A DNA stretch of 64,000 nucleotides, from positions 1,054,001-1,118,000 of the forward strand of contig JAUSZU010000001.1 in the NCBI GenBank assembly GCA_030817875.1. The letters are read 5' to 3'. The notes below the pieces were generated by a model. It did not search any database and was not told where the DNA came from. It saw only the letters and a list, made by a program, of their open reading frames with translations. Both the position numbers and the translations under genes were made by a program. This document shows, in pieces, positions 51,892 through 61,386 of this stretch (positions are counted from its first letter, which is position 1; each line of letters begins with the position of its first letter). This DNA is from Flavobacterium sp. W4I14. GTDB lineage: Bacteria; Bacteroidota; Bacteroidia; Sphingobacteriales; Sphingobacteriaceae.

Positions 51892-51934
51892 ATTACCCCT
51901 GCTTTACCTGTTCTTTACCCTTTGTTGCTACCAA

Positions 51935-51974
51935 GTTAACCCCAAGGTTACCCCAGGGTTACCCCGGCGTTACC
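51935..51974. repeat. Iteron-like array, 11-bp period
   Basis: GTTAACCCCAAG, GTTACCCCAGG, GTTACCCCGGC, GTTACC in direct order. The period is one helical turn, as for protein-binding iterons. Flanking TTACC copies occur from 51893 to 51985. Confidence 0.7.
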
Positions 51975-52085
51975 TTTTCTCTACCTAAAAGGTAAAGCCA
52001 AGGCCTGTTTTCGCAGAATGGCGCCACCACCAACGGTTATGCTGCCCTTAAGCAGTCCGCCAGCCAATGTCAACAAGCTAAGCGT

Positions 52086-52158
52086 TTTTAACCACAGATG
52101 CGCACAGATACACACAGATTTTTATAGCAGTGTGCATCCTTTCTATCTGTGGTTAAAT
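52086..52158. repeat. Inverted repeat TTTAACCACAGAT / ATCTGTGGTTAAA
   Basis: A 13-bp perfect inverted repeat spans about 70 bases, with further ACACAGAT copies inside. Fragments of the same motif occur at about 34178-34210 and 46755-46775, so it is another dispersed intergenic family. Confidence 0.7.
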
Positions 52159-52250
52159 TATTTTTTGTACCGAATGGCTCAACTTAATTCTATCGGGCTG
52201 CCACAAGCCCTAAGTCCCTTGCACTATCGCTCACAACTGTAACAGTCCAT

Positions 52251-52310
52251 TTTAGCTCAATAATGGTCCTAATTAGCTCAATTTAGCTCAATTTAGCTCA
52301 TTTAAGCTCA
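52251..52310. repeat. Iteron-like array, 10-bp period
   Basis: TTTAGCTCAA at 52251, then AATTAGCTCA, ATTTAGCTCA, ATTTAGCTCA, TTTAAGCTCA back to back from 52271 to 52310. No ORF overlaps it. Confidence 0.75.
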
Positions 52311-52420
52311 AAATGAAGTACCAATGCTGCTAAGCTGCTAGGTTTGAGTATGGATTTAAACATACCGGTATAAACAGGATCCTTTTATGAACAAACATTT
52401 TTTAAATAAAAAACAAAATT

Positions 52421-52525
52421 ATGGCAACGTATTCAAAAGGCGCAAATGACGATGCTTTTAAATGGAGGGTAATACCGTTGGGATATAAAAATTTCATCAA
52501 TGTGAGGGTTAAAAAAAGGAGGTGG
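52421..52525 (+). pseudogene. Stub of a DUF6266-like gene interrupted by a repeat
   Basis: ATG 52421 preceded by AAAAAACAAAATT gives MATYSKGANDDAFKWRVIPL. The MATYSKGAN start resembles the conserved beginning of DUF6266 proteins (from memory). After about 30 codons the sequence enters repeat R2 (52530 onward) and the frame loses protein character. Probably a dead gene fragment. Confidence 0.4.
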
Positions 52526-52529
52526 TTTC

Positions 52530-52985
52530 ATATTTGTGATTTCACTCGAACTTGTCAAGTTGTCCAAAAGACTTCTGCGGAGAGCTTCCCGATGAATCGG
52601 GACAGGTAATCGAAACGTTTTGCGAGGCATTTAAACAGGTCCTTCACTTCGACTACGCTCAGTACAAGCTCACTACCATTGACGTTATTTTACAAATCAC
52701 TATTAATCAGTATTTTAATCGCTTTTGCATTTCCATCCAGCTAGGCCATAGCACGGTATCTCCGTTCTACTTAAACCCGGCCTAACAAATTTTTCGGGCT
52801 GCACTGTCCAAGCCAACGTGCTCGCTTCGAAAGAAAAATTTTCAGCCGGCATTTTTTGTTTCTTTTTGATGCCAAAAAGAAAGAGCCCTTCGGCGGCAGT
52901 GAGCCGAGGCAAGACTGCGCCGTAGGCCAAGAAAAAACAATTATACGTCACTCATATTGATTTTAAACAATTAATTTACCCTCAG
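52530..52985. repeat. Composite dispersed repeat: R2 copy 2 joined to R1 copy 2
   Basis: 52530-52665 matches 45950-46060 (family R2); 52669-52985 matches 38027-38345 (family R1). ORFs read inside it (52552-52785 on +, 52951-52715 on -) follow the repeat, not a gene. The segment ends where ACCCTCAGAATGACAAC begins unique sequence. Confidence 0.85.
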
Positions 52986-53059
52986 AATGACAACTATATT
53001 TATGATACAGCCTCCTTTGACAGAATTACATTACCTTTTTTTATGATTTTGAAGAAAGT

Positions 53060-54229
53060 CTAAAAATTTGGGTTGAAGTTAAAATAAATCGGATTTGATA
53101 AAGCAACCATATTTTCACTTAAAGCCATCGATTTTGGCACTTGTGGATAGGGAATATTTACGCCCTCAACAGTTACCCGATAATAGCTTCTCCCTTTTGT
53201 TTCTGGTGTATCTTCAAATTGAACCATTGGTATTTCGCCTTTAGCATGGTAAGTATTCAATTTCTTTCCATTTTTAATGATAGTAATGGTGTAATCTACA
53301 TCAGGCAAAGTATTACCGATTAACTGAACCAAAAATTTTACAGGTTTACCTTTCGAAATGGCATTGTCGCCCATCATCATCTCAAATTTCCCATCTTCAT
53401 TTGCATCAGCATAAAATTCTACTCTTGGCGCAAAAGGATTTGAACTCACAGAAACCTTTCCATGAGTTAGCGCATCAACAATTGCCGTTAAATTTTTTTC
53501 CTTTGCAAAAACCCATGTTGTTGGTGTACCAACATAATTATATTCAGCTTGATAGGTGTTTGCACTTGGTTTTTCAGCTCCTGTAGGTACGCCGTGATGT
53601 GTATCACTTCCTCCTCTTCCCGTCATCATCCTTCCTGATGAAAGCATATCATCCCAAATCATAATTGCATTTGCATTTTTTGGCCAAACTGATGAATTCC
53701 AAACTTCAATCGATTGAACCAGATCATAAGAAAAACCAAAATTGTCTTTTCCGCTTGGATGGTTTGCCGATAGGTGAATGTTAAGGGATTTCTTCACTTT
53801 ACCAATATTAACATCACGTTCATCGCGAACATCAAATAAGCGTTTATGATGATACGGTTTATCAGAAAATACATTTCCATGCCCTCTGGTTGTCGTCCAT
53901 TCTGCGCCATATAACAGTAGAAGCGAGTCTGATTTAAATTCTGGATCTGCCCAGGTATGGTGTTCTACATCACCATCTACATGATTATCGTGATCTGTAA
54001 TACACACATAATCCATTTTAACAGATTTAGAAAAATTAATGATCTTTTCAATCGAATTATTCGATGATTCTGTGCTGTGCCGCGAATGCACATGTAAGTC
54101 GCCTTTTAACCAGAATCCTTTTGAAAGTAAAACAGGTTTAGCCGTATTTTGTTGAGCTTTGACAATGCTTACATTCAAAAGTATAGCGATACATATAATC
54201 GGAATTCTTGTTTTACACTTTACTTTCAT
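53060..54229 (-). CDS. Exported PHP-type metallophosphoesterase (CehA/McbA-like)
   Basis: A 389-residue protein with a signal peptide (cleavage near VKAQ, residue 23-26). PHP-domain metal motifs: GDLHVHSRHS (about 43-52), DYVCITDHDNHVDGD, GAEWTTTRGHGNVF, and SGRMMTGRGGSDTHHG near 205-220. The C-terminal third is a beta domain. CehA/McbA proteins hydrolyse phosphate or carbamate esters. It is the last gene of the SusCD/phosphatase operon, so a role in phosphoester breakdown is likely. Confidence 0.8.
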   Translation of the reverse strand: MKVKCKTRIPIICIAILLNVSIVKAQQNTAKPVLLSKGFWLKGDLHVHSRHSTESSNNSIEKIINFSKSVKMDYVCITDHDNHVDGDVEHHTWADPEFKSDSLLLLYGAEWTTTRGHGNVFSDKPYHHKRLFDVRDERDVNIGKVKKSLNIHLSANHPSGKDNFGFSYDLVQSIEVWNSSVWPKNANAIMIWDDMLSSGRMMTGRGGSDTHHGVPTGAEKPSANTYQAEYNYVGTPTTWVFAKEKNLTAIVDALTHGKVSVSSNPFAPRVEFYADANEDGKFEMMMGDNAISKGKPVKFLVQLIGNTLPDVDYTITIIKNGKKLNTYHAKGEIPMVQFEDTPETKGRSYYRVTVEGVNIPYPQVPKSMALSENMVALSNPIYFNFNPNF

Positions 54230-54274
54230 TTTTTATTTTTTTAAAAAATTACCTGCATTGCTGTTTGAAATTAT

Positions 54275-55678
54275 TTATGACTTAACTAAAAATGACGCAG
54301 GCATTTCGGCCGCCTTTAACATAAAATTATGCAATTCACAATTTTTAATGAAAGGCTTTAAGTTTTCTGAACCTGGACCAAACATGGTAAGCTCAACATA
54401 ATCTCCGGTATGGTTCATACCAGCCCATTGCACATCGGTATATTTGCCCAATATTTTTCCGTATTCGTAAAACGGAAGATTTGACTCGTTGTATAACTGG
54501 TCGGGAGAAATATCTTTGAAATGATTTAAAAGTGATTTAACTTCATCTGGTTTTATTTCAAAACCTTGATTCTCTTTAATCAGATCGATAATTTTCTGTT
54601 CGCTAAAGGATTGGTTCAATTGCGACAACAACCAGGTGTTGCTATGCTTAAAATTCTGTAAACTATCGAATTTTTTATCAGCTTCATCAGCATAAAATAA
54701 ACCAGGATTTGAATTCCCGTGATCAGTGGTGATGATAACCAGCGTTTCTCCATCCTTTTCTGCAAATTCAATAACCTTACCAACCGCTTCATCAAAAGCA
54801 AGCTGGTCAAATATCAATCCACTTACATCATTTGAATGTGCCGCCCAATCTACTTTTCCACCTTCTACCTGCAAAGCAAACCCGTCTTTATTATCTTTCA
54901 TCAAATCGATAGCCTTCATCGTCATTTCTGCTAACGATGGTGTCGATTTCATTAGGTTTTTATCGTGCTTTCTGTCTACTTCATAAGGCAATCCATCTTC
55001 GGCAAATAAACCTAAAACTGGCTTATACTTATTCAAAGCCAGCATTTCATCTCTATTTTCAGCTACATTATAACCTTGGGTTAAATATTTCGGAATCAGG
55101 TTTCCTCCGGCACGTTTTTCTCCAAAATACTTATGCCCACCACCCATCATCACATCAAACTTTAAGCCCAGGTATAGCTCTGCAATAATATCCTGCCCCC
55201 CGCGGTTATCCATGTTTACGCAAAAACCAGCAGGTGTTGCATGCGTTATGGGAACAGTAGTTACACAACCTACCTTTTTACCTTTTTCTTTAAACTTTTG
55301 AAGGATAGGTTGTGGTTTTTCGCCTTTCATGCCTACATTAAGCGAACCGTTTCGAACCCGCATACCACCACCCCAAGATGAACTTGCCGCGGCAGAATCG
55401 GTAACCAAAGAACTCGCCGAAGCGGTATCCATTAGTGCTCTTACGGCCTTATTATCTCTATAAAGCCCCAGCCACTTACTGCTTTTGCCAAATATGCGAT
55501 TGGAATAGATATCTGCCATATTCAACGTACCGATACTCATCCCATCACTCACCATTATAATGATGTTTTTAGCTTTCTTTGAACCGCCAATAGGTTTAGC
55601 GATAACATCTCTTACACCTGTAAATGGAATAGTTAAACCTGCTAACAATCCACCTTTTAATAACGACCTTCTATTCAT
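54275..55678 (-). CDS. Alkaline phosphatase, Tat-type export signal
   Basis: A 467-residue metalloenzyme releasing phosphate from monoesters. N-terminal RRSLLKGG is twin-arginine-like. Metal and nucleophile motifs: IIIMVSDGMSIGTLNMAD (first Asp), ATDS-type TDSAAASSSW containing the nucleophilic Ser, VEGGKVDWAAHSND (Glu, Asp, His ligands), ITTDHGNSNPG and MNHTGDYVELTMFGPGSE. Starts 3 bases after the PI-PLC-like stop; ends 45 bases before the PHP gene start. Part of a phosphate-scavenging operon. Confidence 0.93.
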   Translation of the reverse strand: MNRRSLLKGGLLAGLTIPFTGVRDVIAKPIGGSKKAKNIIIMVSDGMSIGTLNMADIYSNRIFGKSSKWLGLYRDNKAVRALMDTASASSLVTDSAAASSSWGGGMRVRNGSLNVGMKGEKPQPILQKFKEKGKKVGCVTTVPITHATPAGFCVNMDNRGGQDIIAELYLGLKFDVMMGGGHKYFGEKRAGGNLIPKYLTQGYNVAENRDEMLALNKYKPVLGLFAEDGLPYEVDRKHDKNLMKSTPSLAEMTMKAIDLMKDNKDGFALQVEGGKVDWAAHSNDVSGLIFDQLAFDEAVGKVIEFAEKDGETLVIITTDHGNSNPGLFYADEADKKFDSLQNFKHSNTWLLSQLNQSFSEQKIIDLIKENQGFEIKPDEVKSLLNHFKDISPDQLYNESNLPFYEYGKILGKYTDVQWAGMNHTGDYVELTMFGPGSENLKPFIKNCELHNFMLKAAEMPASFLVKS

Positions 55679-55681
55679 ATT

Positions 55682-56749
55682 CTATTTACTTTTAAATAAG
55701 GGATTAGCTCTGTAATATTTGCCACCAGCAAAGCTGACCGCGTAATCGGAATTAAAATGTGTACTTTTTAAATAATAATCTGTTGTGATAACCTGTGCGC
55801 CAGAATTACAAGCTGCATTGAAATCATCCTTATCGTTTTTACGGGCCTGTTGCGTATCGTTATCGGCCCGTGTTCTAATGATGTAACCTTTTTTTACCAT
55901 TTCAGAAATCTGTTTGTCTTTCGGGTTATTCCTAATCATAAAAGCAGCTTCAGGTTTGCCGGTATCTGAATTTGTAAACATTACACGACCTTTTAGTGAT
56001 GGATGATTCAGAATATAAGTTTCCCTTTTTTTGCCGGTAGCATCCAGTACAAAAATAAATTTGCCTTTCGCCTGGCTCAATTTTGGCCAATTCTGATGAA
56101 GTACAGCGTCTTCAAGCGAATTGTATTTACCTCTTACTCCATCAGGAAGAATGATATGTTCTTTACCTAAATGCGCTATTATCACATTATCCAGTTCATC
56201 AAAAACCTTTGGCGTAAATAATTCTGGTGATGTAAATCCAGGTCTTTTTACCGAATCATCTTTAGCCTCAAGTGTAATGAAAACCGGTGTATGATCTGCA
56301 TGCGCTTCTGACCAGGTACGCAACACTTTTAAAGCCCCTGCAAAAGTTGGTACAGAGCTTCTAAAATCGAGTTCGGGGATGTGCAAAACCTTAAAACCAG
56401 GTTTTTTCATTTCTCCGGAAGCATCAAAAGCAGGTTGGCCTTTCGCCCAATCTAAACCTTTTGGATGCGCATAACGACCACCGGCAGAATCAGCATAAAC
56501 ATCAATCTCCAGGTTTCTTAATCCCATATTTAATTGTTCTGGCATAGAAATGTGCTCATAGTCGATCTTACTGGCAGATACTGAATCCGTTTTCTTAAAC
56601 ATGGTAAATAATGCCGGATCGATGGCTTGCTTATAACTGTTGTGCGAACCAATTACCTGAATCTGATTAATGGTTGGATCTTCTTTAACGGTAATAAACG
56701 CTACTGCTGGTGATACCAGCAATAGGCTAATGCAACTAATAATTCTCAT
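55682..56749 (-). CDS. Exported Ca-dependent PI-PLC-like phosphodiesterase
   Basis: A 355-residue protein with a signal peptide (ending near AVAF, residue 18). The TIM-barrel phospholipase C motifs are QVIGSHNSYK with the first catalytic His, GLRNLEIDVYAD with metal-binding Glu and Asp, FKVLHIPELDFRSS with the second His, and FITLEAKDDS. The C-terminus IIRTRADNDTQQARKND closes the barrel. The family cleaves inositol- or glycerol-linked phosphodiesters; the substrate here is unproven. It lies between susD and the alkaline phosphatase, which would process its product. Confidence 0.88.
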   Translation of the reverse strand: MRIISCISLLLVSPAVAFITVKEDPTINQIQVIGSHNSYKQAIDPALFTMFKKTDSVSASKIDYEHISMPEQLNMGLRNLEIDVYADSAGGRYAHPKGLDWAKGQPAFDASGEMKKPGFKVLHIPELDFRSSVPTFAGALKVLRTWSEAHADHTPVFITLEAKDDSVKRPGFTSPELFTPKVFDELDNVIIAHLGKEHIILPDGVRGKYNSLEDAVLHQNWPKLSQAKGKFIFVLDATGKKRETYILNHPSLKGRVMFTNSDTGKPEAAFMIRNNPKDKQISEMVKKGYIIRTRADNDTQQARKNDKDDFNAACNSGAQVITTDYYLKSTHFNSDYAVSFAGGKYYRANPLFKSK

Positions 56750-56764
56750 ACACCTTTTTGATTG

Positions 56765-58354
56765 TTAATACCCAGGGTTTTGTTTCAGGTTTGTATTAAG
56801 CTTTAACTCGTTTGCTGGGATAGGATAAATTCTTCTGGTTATATCCTTATTCATGAAAAGTACATCGTTTGGTAGCGGATATTCAGTTTCAAATTGTCCG
56901 AAGCGGATTAAATCGTTTCTTCTCCAGGCTTCCCAGCTAAATTCACGGGCTCTTTCATCTAATAAGTTCGTTAATGTTGCAGAACTTGCCAATTCTGCAC
57001 CTGCACGGCTTCTTATTTTATTTAAAAGTACCAATGGAGTTTGTAGCTCACCACTAACAGTAGTAGCAGTTGCTCCTCTTAATATTGCTTCTGCTTTCAT
57101 GAGCATTACATCTGCCAAACGGAGTAGGGGCATATCGTTGCCATTTAAACGTGTCGCCTGAATTGCGTTTACATCTGGCCAGTACTTCACCGATCGAACA
57201 CCTTTAGCCTGATCTGCAACGGTATTACCTAAATCCATTGGCTTACCTGGTTTCAGAATCAAATCTGGTGTAATTTCTATTTGTGTAGTTGTTCCTGCCA
57301 CAAAAACAGGTTTAGTTAAATCAGGCTTGCGATTAGCATCTGGCGCATATTGTTTACCAATTAACCAGAAACTGTTACGGATATCATTGTTCAGATTAAA
57401 ACGGTTATAATATTCTGGCGTGGTACTCATTGCAATACTGAAACCTACATTAATACCATATGCTGCTGCTAGTGCAGGATAAAAGCCAAATCTTGTCATC
57501 TGGTTGCCTGGAATCTGCTGATCATAAGGGATCGCAAAAATGGTTTCATTAATCTGCGGACCGTTGTTTACATCGAAAATATCGCTATATTTTGCATCCA
57601 GACTATAATTGCTGTTTTTCAAAATGTTGTCGGCCATGGCAACGGCATCTGTATATCTTGGTTGGCCAGTATAAACTTCTGCGTTTAAATACATTTTCTC
57701 CAGCAAGGCATAAGCCATTGCCTGGGTTGGTCTGCCGTAAACCAAAATCCGGTTAGTGTTATCTTTTACCGGTAATTGAGCAACGACAGCTAGCAGCTCC
57801 TTTTCTATAAATTCGAATACTTTTTCGCGGGTTTGATTTCCAGGAAGCGTACTCACTGGAAAGGTATCTATAATGGGTACGTTTCCATACAAATCCATCA
57901 TAAAGTAATAATACAAGGCCCTCATTGCTTTTATTTCAGCTATGCTTTTAGCTTTTGAAGCATCAGATGCAACTGATGCGGTTGTAAGATTAATTAAGCG
58001 GTTACAATTGTTAATGCCGCCGAAACCCCACTGCCAGATATCTCTAACATTTGGATGATCAATGGTCCAGGTATGGTAATGCAGCTGGCGGTACTGGCCG
58101 CCATCATCAAAATTTCCATCACGTGCAGGCAGGATAGCCGCATCGGTAGAAAGTTCCTGCATTCTCCAATAAGGCACGCCGTACTGTGATGATAAGTTAG
58201 AATACATGGTACCAAAAAGTGCCGTATAATCTGCAGTGGTATAGGGAAAATTGTCCTTAACGTATTGCGATTCTACATCGACATCTAGCTTGCTGCATGA
58301 TTCGAAAACCATCAAACAGGCAAGAATATTAAACAGGATGATAAACTTTTTCAT
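56765..58354 (-). CDS. SusD/RagB-family outer-membrane lipoprotein
   Basis: A 529-residue surface lipoprotein with lipobox MVFESC (Cys at 20). SusD-like motifs: NCNRLINLT, AEIKAMRALYYYFMMDLYGN, then VPIIDTFPVS, and C-terminal LDERAREFSWEAWRRNDLIR with PIPANELKLN-x-NLKQNPGY. It forms the lid of the TonB-dependent transporter encoded 11 bases upstream. The ligand may be an organic phosphate rather than a glycan, given the downstream enzymes. Confidence 0.95.
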   Translation of the reverse strand: MKKFIILFNILACLMVFESCSKLDVDVESQYVKDNFPYTTADYTALFGTMYSNLSSQYGVPYWRMQELSTDAAILPARDGNFDDGGQYRQLHYHTWTIDHPNVRDIWQWGFGGINNCNRLINLTTASVASDASKAKSIAEIKAMRALYYYFMMDLYGNVPIIDTFPVSTLPGNQTREKVFEFIEKELLAVVAQLPVKDNTNRILVYGRPTQAMAYALLEKMYLNAEVYTGQPRYTDAVAMADNILKNSNYSLDAKYSDIFDVNNGPQINETIFAIPYDQQIPGNQMTRFGFYPALAAAYGINVGFSIAMSTTPEYYNRFNLNNDIRNSFWLIGKQYAPDANRKPDLTKPVFVAGTTTQIEITPDLILKPGKPMDLGNTVADQAKGVRSVKYWPDVNAIQATRLNGNDMPLLRLADVMLMKAEAILRGATATTVSGELQTPLVLLNKIRSRAGAELASSATLTNLLDERAREFSWEAWRRNDLIRFGQFETEYPLPNDVLFMNKDITRRIYPIPANELKLNTNLKQNPGY

Positions 58355-58365
58355 TTTCTTATTTT

Positions 58366-61353
58366 TTAGAATGATGCACTTACACCAAAACTATAGGTTC
58401 TTGTTTTTGGATAATAATTGTTATTGTCTATGCCCGGCGTTACACCACCCATATTAATCTCAGGATCAATACCGCTGTAATTTGTAATCACGAAAAGATT
58501 ATTCGCAGTAGCATAAAGCCTGATCGCTTTAATTGATTGTGTTTTTGGTTTAATGGTGTAACCGATTGTAGCATTGTCTAAGCGTAGGTAAGAACCACTT
58601 TCCACAAAACGATCAGAGATCAGGTATGCATTCGTATCATTGAAAGATTCGCCTAAAGTAAATCTGGGAATATTTTGAAGCTTGGCATCAGCCGGATTGT
58701 TTAATGATGCCATTGTTGCATTCAAAATTTTATTACCCAATACCCCACGAACAAGGAAATTCAAATCCCAATTTTTATAGTTGAAGGTATTTGCCCAGCC
58801 GTAAATTAATTTTGGTTGCGCATCGCCTGCTATTTTAGCATCAGTGGTTAAGGGTTGTGTTGCTATGGTTTGTCCGGCTGCATTAATATACGTACTTACA
58901 CCAGCAGCATTTTTACCTGCATAGTTCCATAAATTGAAGGTACCTAAGGCATAACCTGGCTGAATTAACTGACTGAAATTTCCTGACTGGCCTTTACCAC
59001 CCAACTGAGCCGTTTGAATGAATGAAATCTTATAGAAATCATCTGATAAGGTTTCCACAACGTTTTTATTGTGTGCAATGTTTGGAGAGGTTGTCCATTT
59101 GAAATTATCTGTTTTAACCGCAATTGCGTTTAACGAGAACTCTACACCTGTATTTTTGATTTTACCAACATTTGCCGTAATGGTTGGCAGGAAAAACTGC
59201 GTGGTTGAAACCTGATAATCTGTATAAATTAGATCAGAAGTTTTCTTCACATAAAAATCAACTGAACCTGTAATTCTATCTTTAAATAAGCCGAAATCTA
59301 AACCAATGTTAGTCGTTACCGTACTTTCCCATTTTAAATCTGGATTTGGATTTCTTACCGGTCCAATCGCATTGCTGATATTACCATTATTTAAGAACTT
59401 ACTATTTCCGGCAGGCGTACCGTAAATCAGTAGAGCAGAAAAGGCATCAAAACCTAAACTGTTACCCGATACACCATAACCGGCACGAAGTTTCAAATCG
59501 CTGATTACCGGAACGGCCTGCATAAAATCCTCACCAATAATTTTCCATCCCGCAGACACCGCAGGGAATAAACCCCAACGGTTATTTCTTCCGAAAGCGG
59601 ATGAACCATCATCTCTTAGCGAGGCCTGAAATAAATATTTTTCGTTGTAATTGTATTGAACTCTTCCATAGTATGAAATTAATCTCAAGGTAGATATAGG
59701 AGCGTTATTGAATGCAATCTGCGAAAGCAATGTCGGGTTTGAAAGGAAAAGGTTGTTGTAACTTAAATTATCATTTGAAAAATTCTGTGTCGTAACGCCA
59801 AAACCATCATTGGTTCTGTCTTCCTGCCATGAATAACCTGCAAGTAATTTCAAACTGTGTTTCCCGAAAGTCTTATCGTAGTTAAAATAACCCTCCAACA
59901 CCTGGCTTTTATTTAAAACATCAAATTTTTGCGCCTGTCCGTTAACACCCCTTGCTAATCCTGATTGGCTGTTCAGGTAAGTACTGTAATTATTCTGATC
60001 CCTTTGCGAAGAAACACTCGCTGTGAACCTCAGGCCATCAAGAATATTCAATTGCGCCATTCCATTAATCAGCGTTTTATTATTCAGGTTGTTGATGACA
60101 TTATTATCTACAATTGATAAAGGGTTTCTCGTTCCGCTTCCGGTACGGTTGTAATTTTCCTTGTAAGTACCATCTGTGTTAAAAGGACTGACCGTTGGTA
60201 AATAGAACAGCATATTTGGCAATGCCTGAGATTGATAAATATCTGAGTTTTTTGAATTGCTGTTGGTAACCGTTAAGCCAAGTTTTAACCTGTCGTTAAA
60301 AAAATTCTGATTGATATATGCCCTTACAATAGTCCGTTTTAAAGAAGTATTTTTTAATATCCCTTTGTTGTCCAGGTAGTTTACGCTTGCTCCGTAATCT
60401 GATGCCTGACCAGAACCACCGAATGAAACATTATGATTCTGTGAAAAGCCTGTTCTTTCCAATAATGATTGCCAGTTGGTATCAGAACCATCATCATCAA
60501 TCGGGTTTAAAGTCTGTTTATTATCTGCAAGGTATTGCCTTAACTCTGGCGCAGATAGCATATCATATTTCTTGGAAACCTTTTCTACAGCTGCATAACC
60601 ATTGTATGAAAGGCGTGCCTGTCCATTTTTAGATCTTTTTGTTGTCACCATAATTACTCCATTTGCCGCCCGGGAACCATAAATTGCCGTTGAGGATGCA
60701 TCCTTTAAGATATCTATACTTTCAATATCGGTAGGCGCAAGTAACTCAATTGCTGCTCCTGGAACGCCATCGATAACATAAAAGGGCTCTTGTGCTGCAC
60801 CTTCTCTAAATGAAGAGGGCCCACGAAGGGTAATTGATGGCTTACCATTTGGATCGCCACTTTTGGTGACATTTAAACCGGCAACCTTACCTTGTAAAAG
60901 TTGTGCTGGGTTAACCATAACGCCCTGATTAAATTCTTCTGACTTTACAGAAGTTACCGCACCTGTTAAATCTTTTTTATTAGCTGTGCCATAACCAATA
61001 ACCACAACATCTTTCAGGTTTTGATTATCAGAAACAAGGGTTATATTTATTTTAGCTTGGTCATTAACCGGAATTTCCTTGGTTAAACTTCCAAGTAGAG
61101 AGAATGTAAGTATATCAGAAGGTTTTGCCTGAATGGTATAAACGCCATTTGTATCGGTTGACGTTCCTAAATTGCTGCCTTTTATTTTAACTGTTACGCC
61201 TGGTAATGGCTGGTTGGTTTCATCAACAACTTTACCTGTTATTATTTTACTGCGCTGAGCATGGACGTTTAATGAAATGAAAAGCAGCATTGCAACAAGA
61301 CATTGCCATCTGCCAAACAAAGACAAGTAGGTCTTTTTGTAGTTTTGTTTCAT
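58366..61353 (-). CDS. SusC/RagA-family TonB-linked outer-membrane transporter
   Basis: From ATG 61353 (MKQNYKK) it has 995 residues; an ATG at 61386 would add 11 before the signal peptide. Signal ends near VHAQ. A carboxypeptidase-regulatory-like domain (KIITGKVVDETNQPLPGVTV) is followed by a plug domain (DVVVIGYGTANKKDLTGAVT, LRGPSSF, YVIDGVPGA, ILKDASSTAIYGSRAANGVI) and the beta-barrel. First gene of the operon with SusD and three phosphoester hydrolases. Confidence 0.95.
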   Translation of the reverse strand: MKQNYKKTYLSLFGRWQCLVAMLLFISLNVHAQRSKIITGKVVDETNQPLPGVTVKIKGSNLGTSTDTNGVYTIQAKPSDILTFSLLGSLTKEIPVNDQAKINITLVSDNQNLKDVVVIGYGTANKKDLTGAVTSVKSEEFNQGVMVNPAQLLQGKVAGLNVTKSGDPNGKPSITLRGPSSFREGAAQEPFYVIDGVPGAAIELLAPTDIESIDILKDASSTAIYGSRAANGVIMVTTKRSKNGQARLSYNGYAAVEKVSKKYDMLSAPELRQYLADNKQTLNPIDDDGSDTNWQSLLERTGFSQNHNVSFGGSGQASDYGASVNYLDNKGILKNTSLKRTIVRAYINQNFFNDRLKLGLTVTNSNSKNSDIYQSQALPNMLFYLPTVSPFNTDGTYKENYNRTGSGTRNPLSIVDNNVINNLNNKTLINGMAQLNILDGLRFTASVSSQRDQNNYSTYLNSQSGLARGVNGQAQKFDVLNKSQVLEGYFNYDKTFGKHSLKLLAGYSWQEDRTNDGFGVTTQNFSNDNLSYNNLFLSNPTLLSQIAFNNAPISTLRLISYYGRVQYNYNEKYLFQASLRDDGSSAFGRNNRWGLFPAVSAGWKIIGEDFMQAVPVISDLKLRAGYGVSGNSLGFDAFSALLIYGTPAGNSKFLNNGNISNAIGPVRNPNPDLKWESTVTTNIGLDFGLFKDRITGSVDFYVKKTSDLIYTDYQVSTTQFFLPTITANVGKIKNTGVEFSLNAIAVKTDNFKWTTSPNIAHNKNVVETLSDDFYKISFIQTAQLGGKGQSGNFSQLIQPGYALGTFNLWNYAGKNAAGVSTYINAAGQTIATQPLTTDAKIAGDAQPKLIYGWANTFNYKNWDLNFLVRGVLGNKILNATMASLNNPADAKLQNIPRFTLGESFNDTNAYLISDRFVESGSYLRLDNATIGYTIKPKTQSIKAIRLYATANNLFVITNYSGIDPEINMGGVTPGIDNNNYYPKTRTYSFGVSASF

Positions 61354-61386
61354 GAATGATTGGTTATGATTGTTTGGATTATTCAC

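Noticed and set aside
51935..52310. Iteron arrays as an active plasmid-type origin
   Set aside because: No replication initiator gene is nearby; only gene stubs are present.
52552..52951. ORFs of 77 and 78 codons
   Set aside because: They sit inside dispersed repeats R1/R2; the other copies do not keep the frame.
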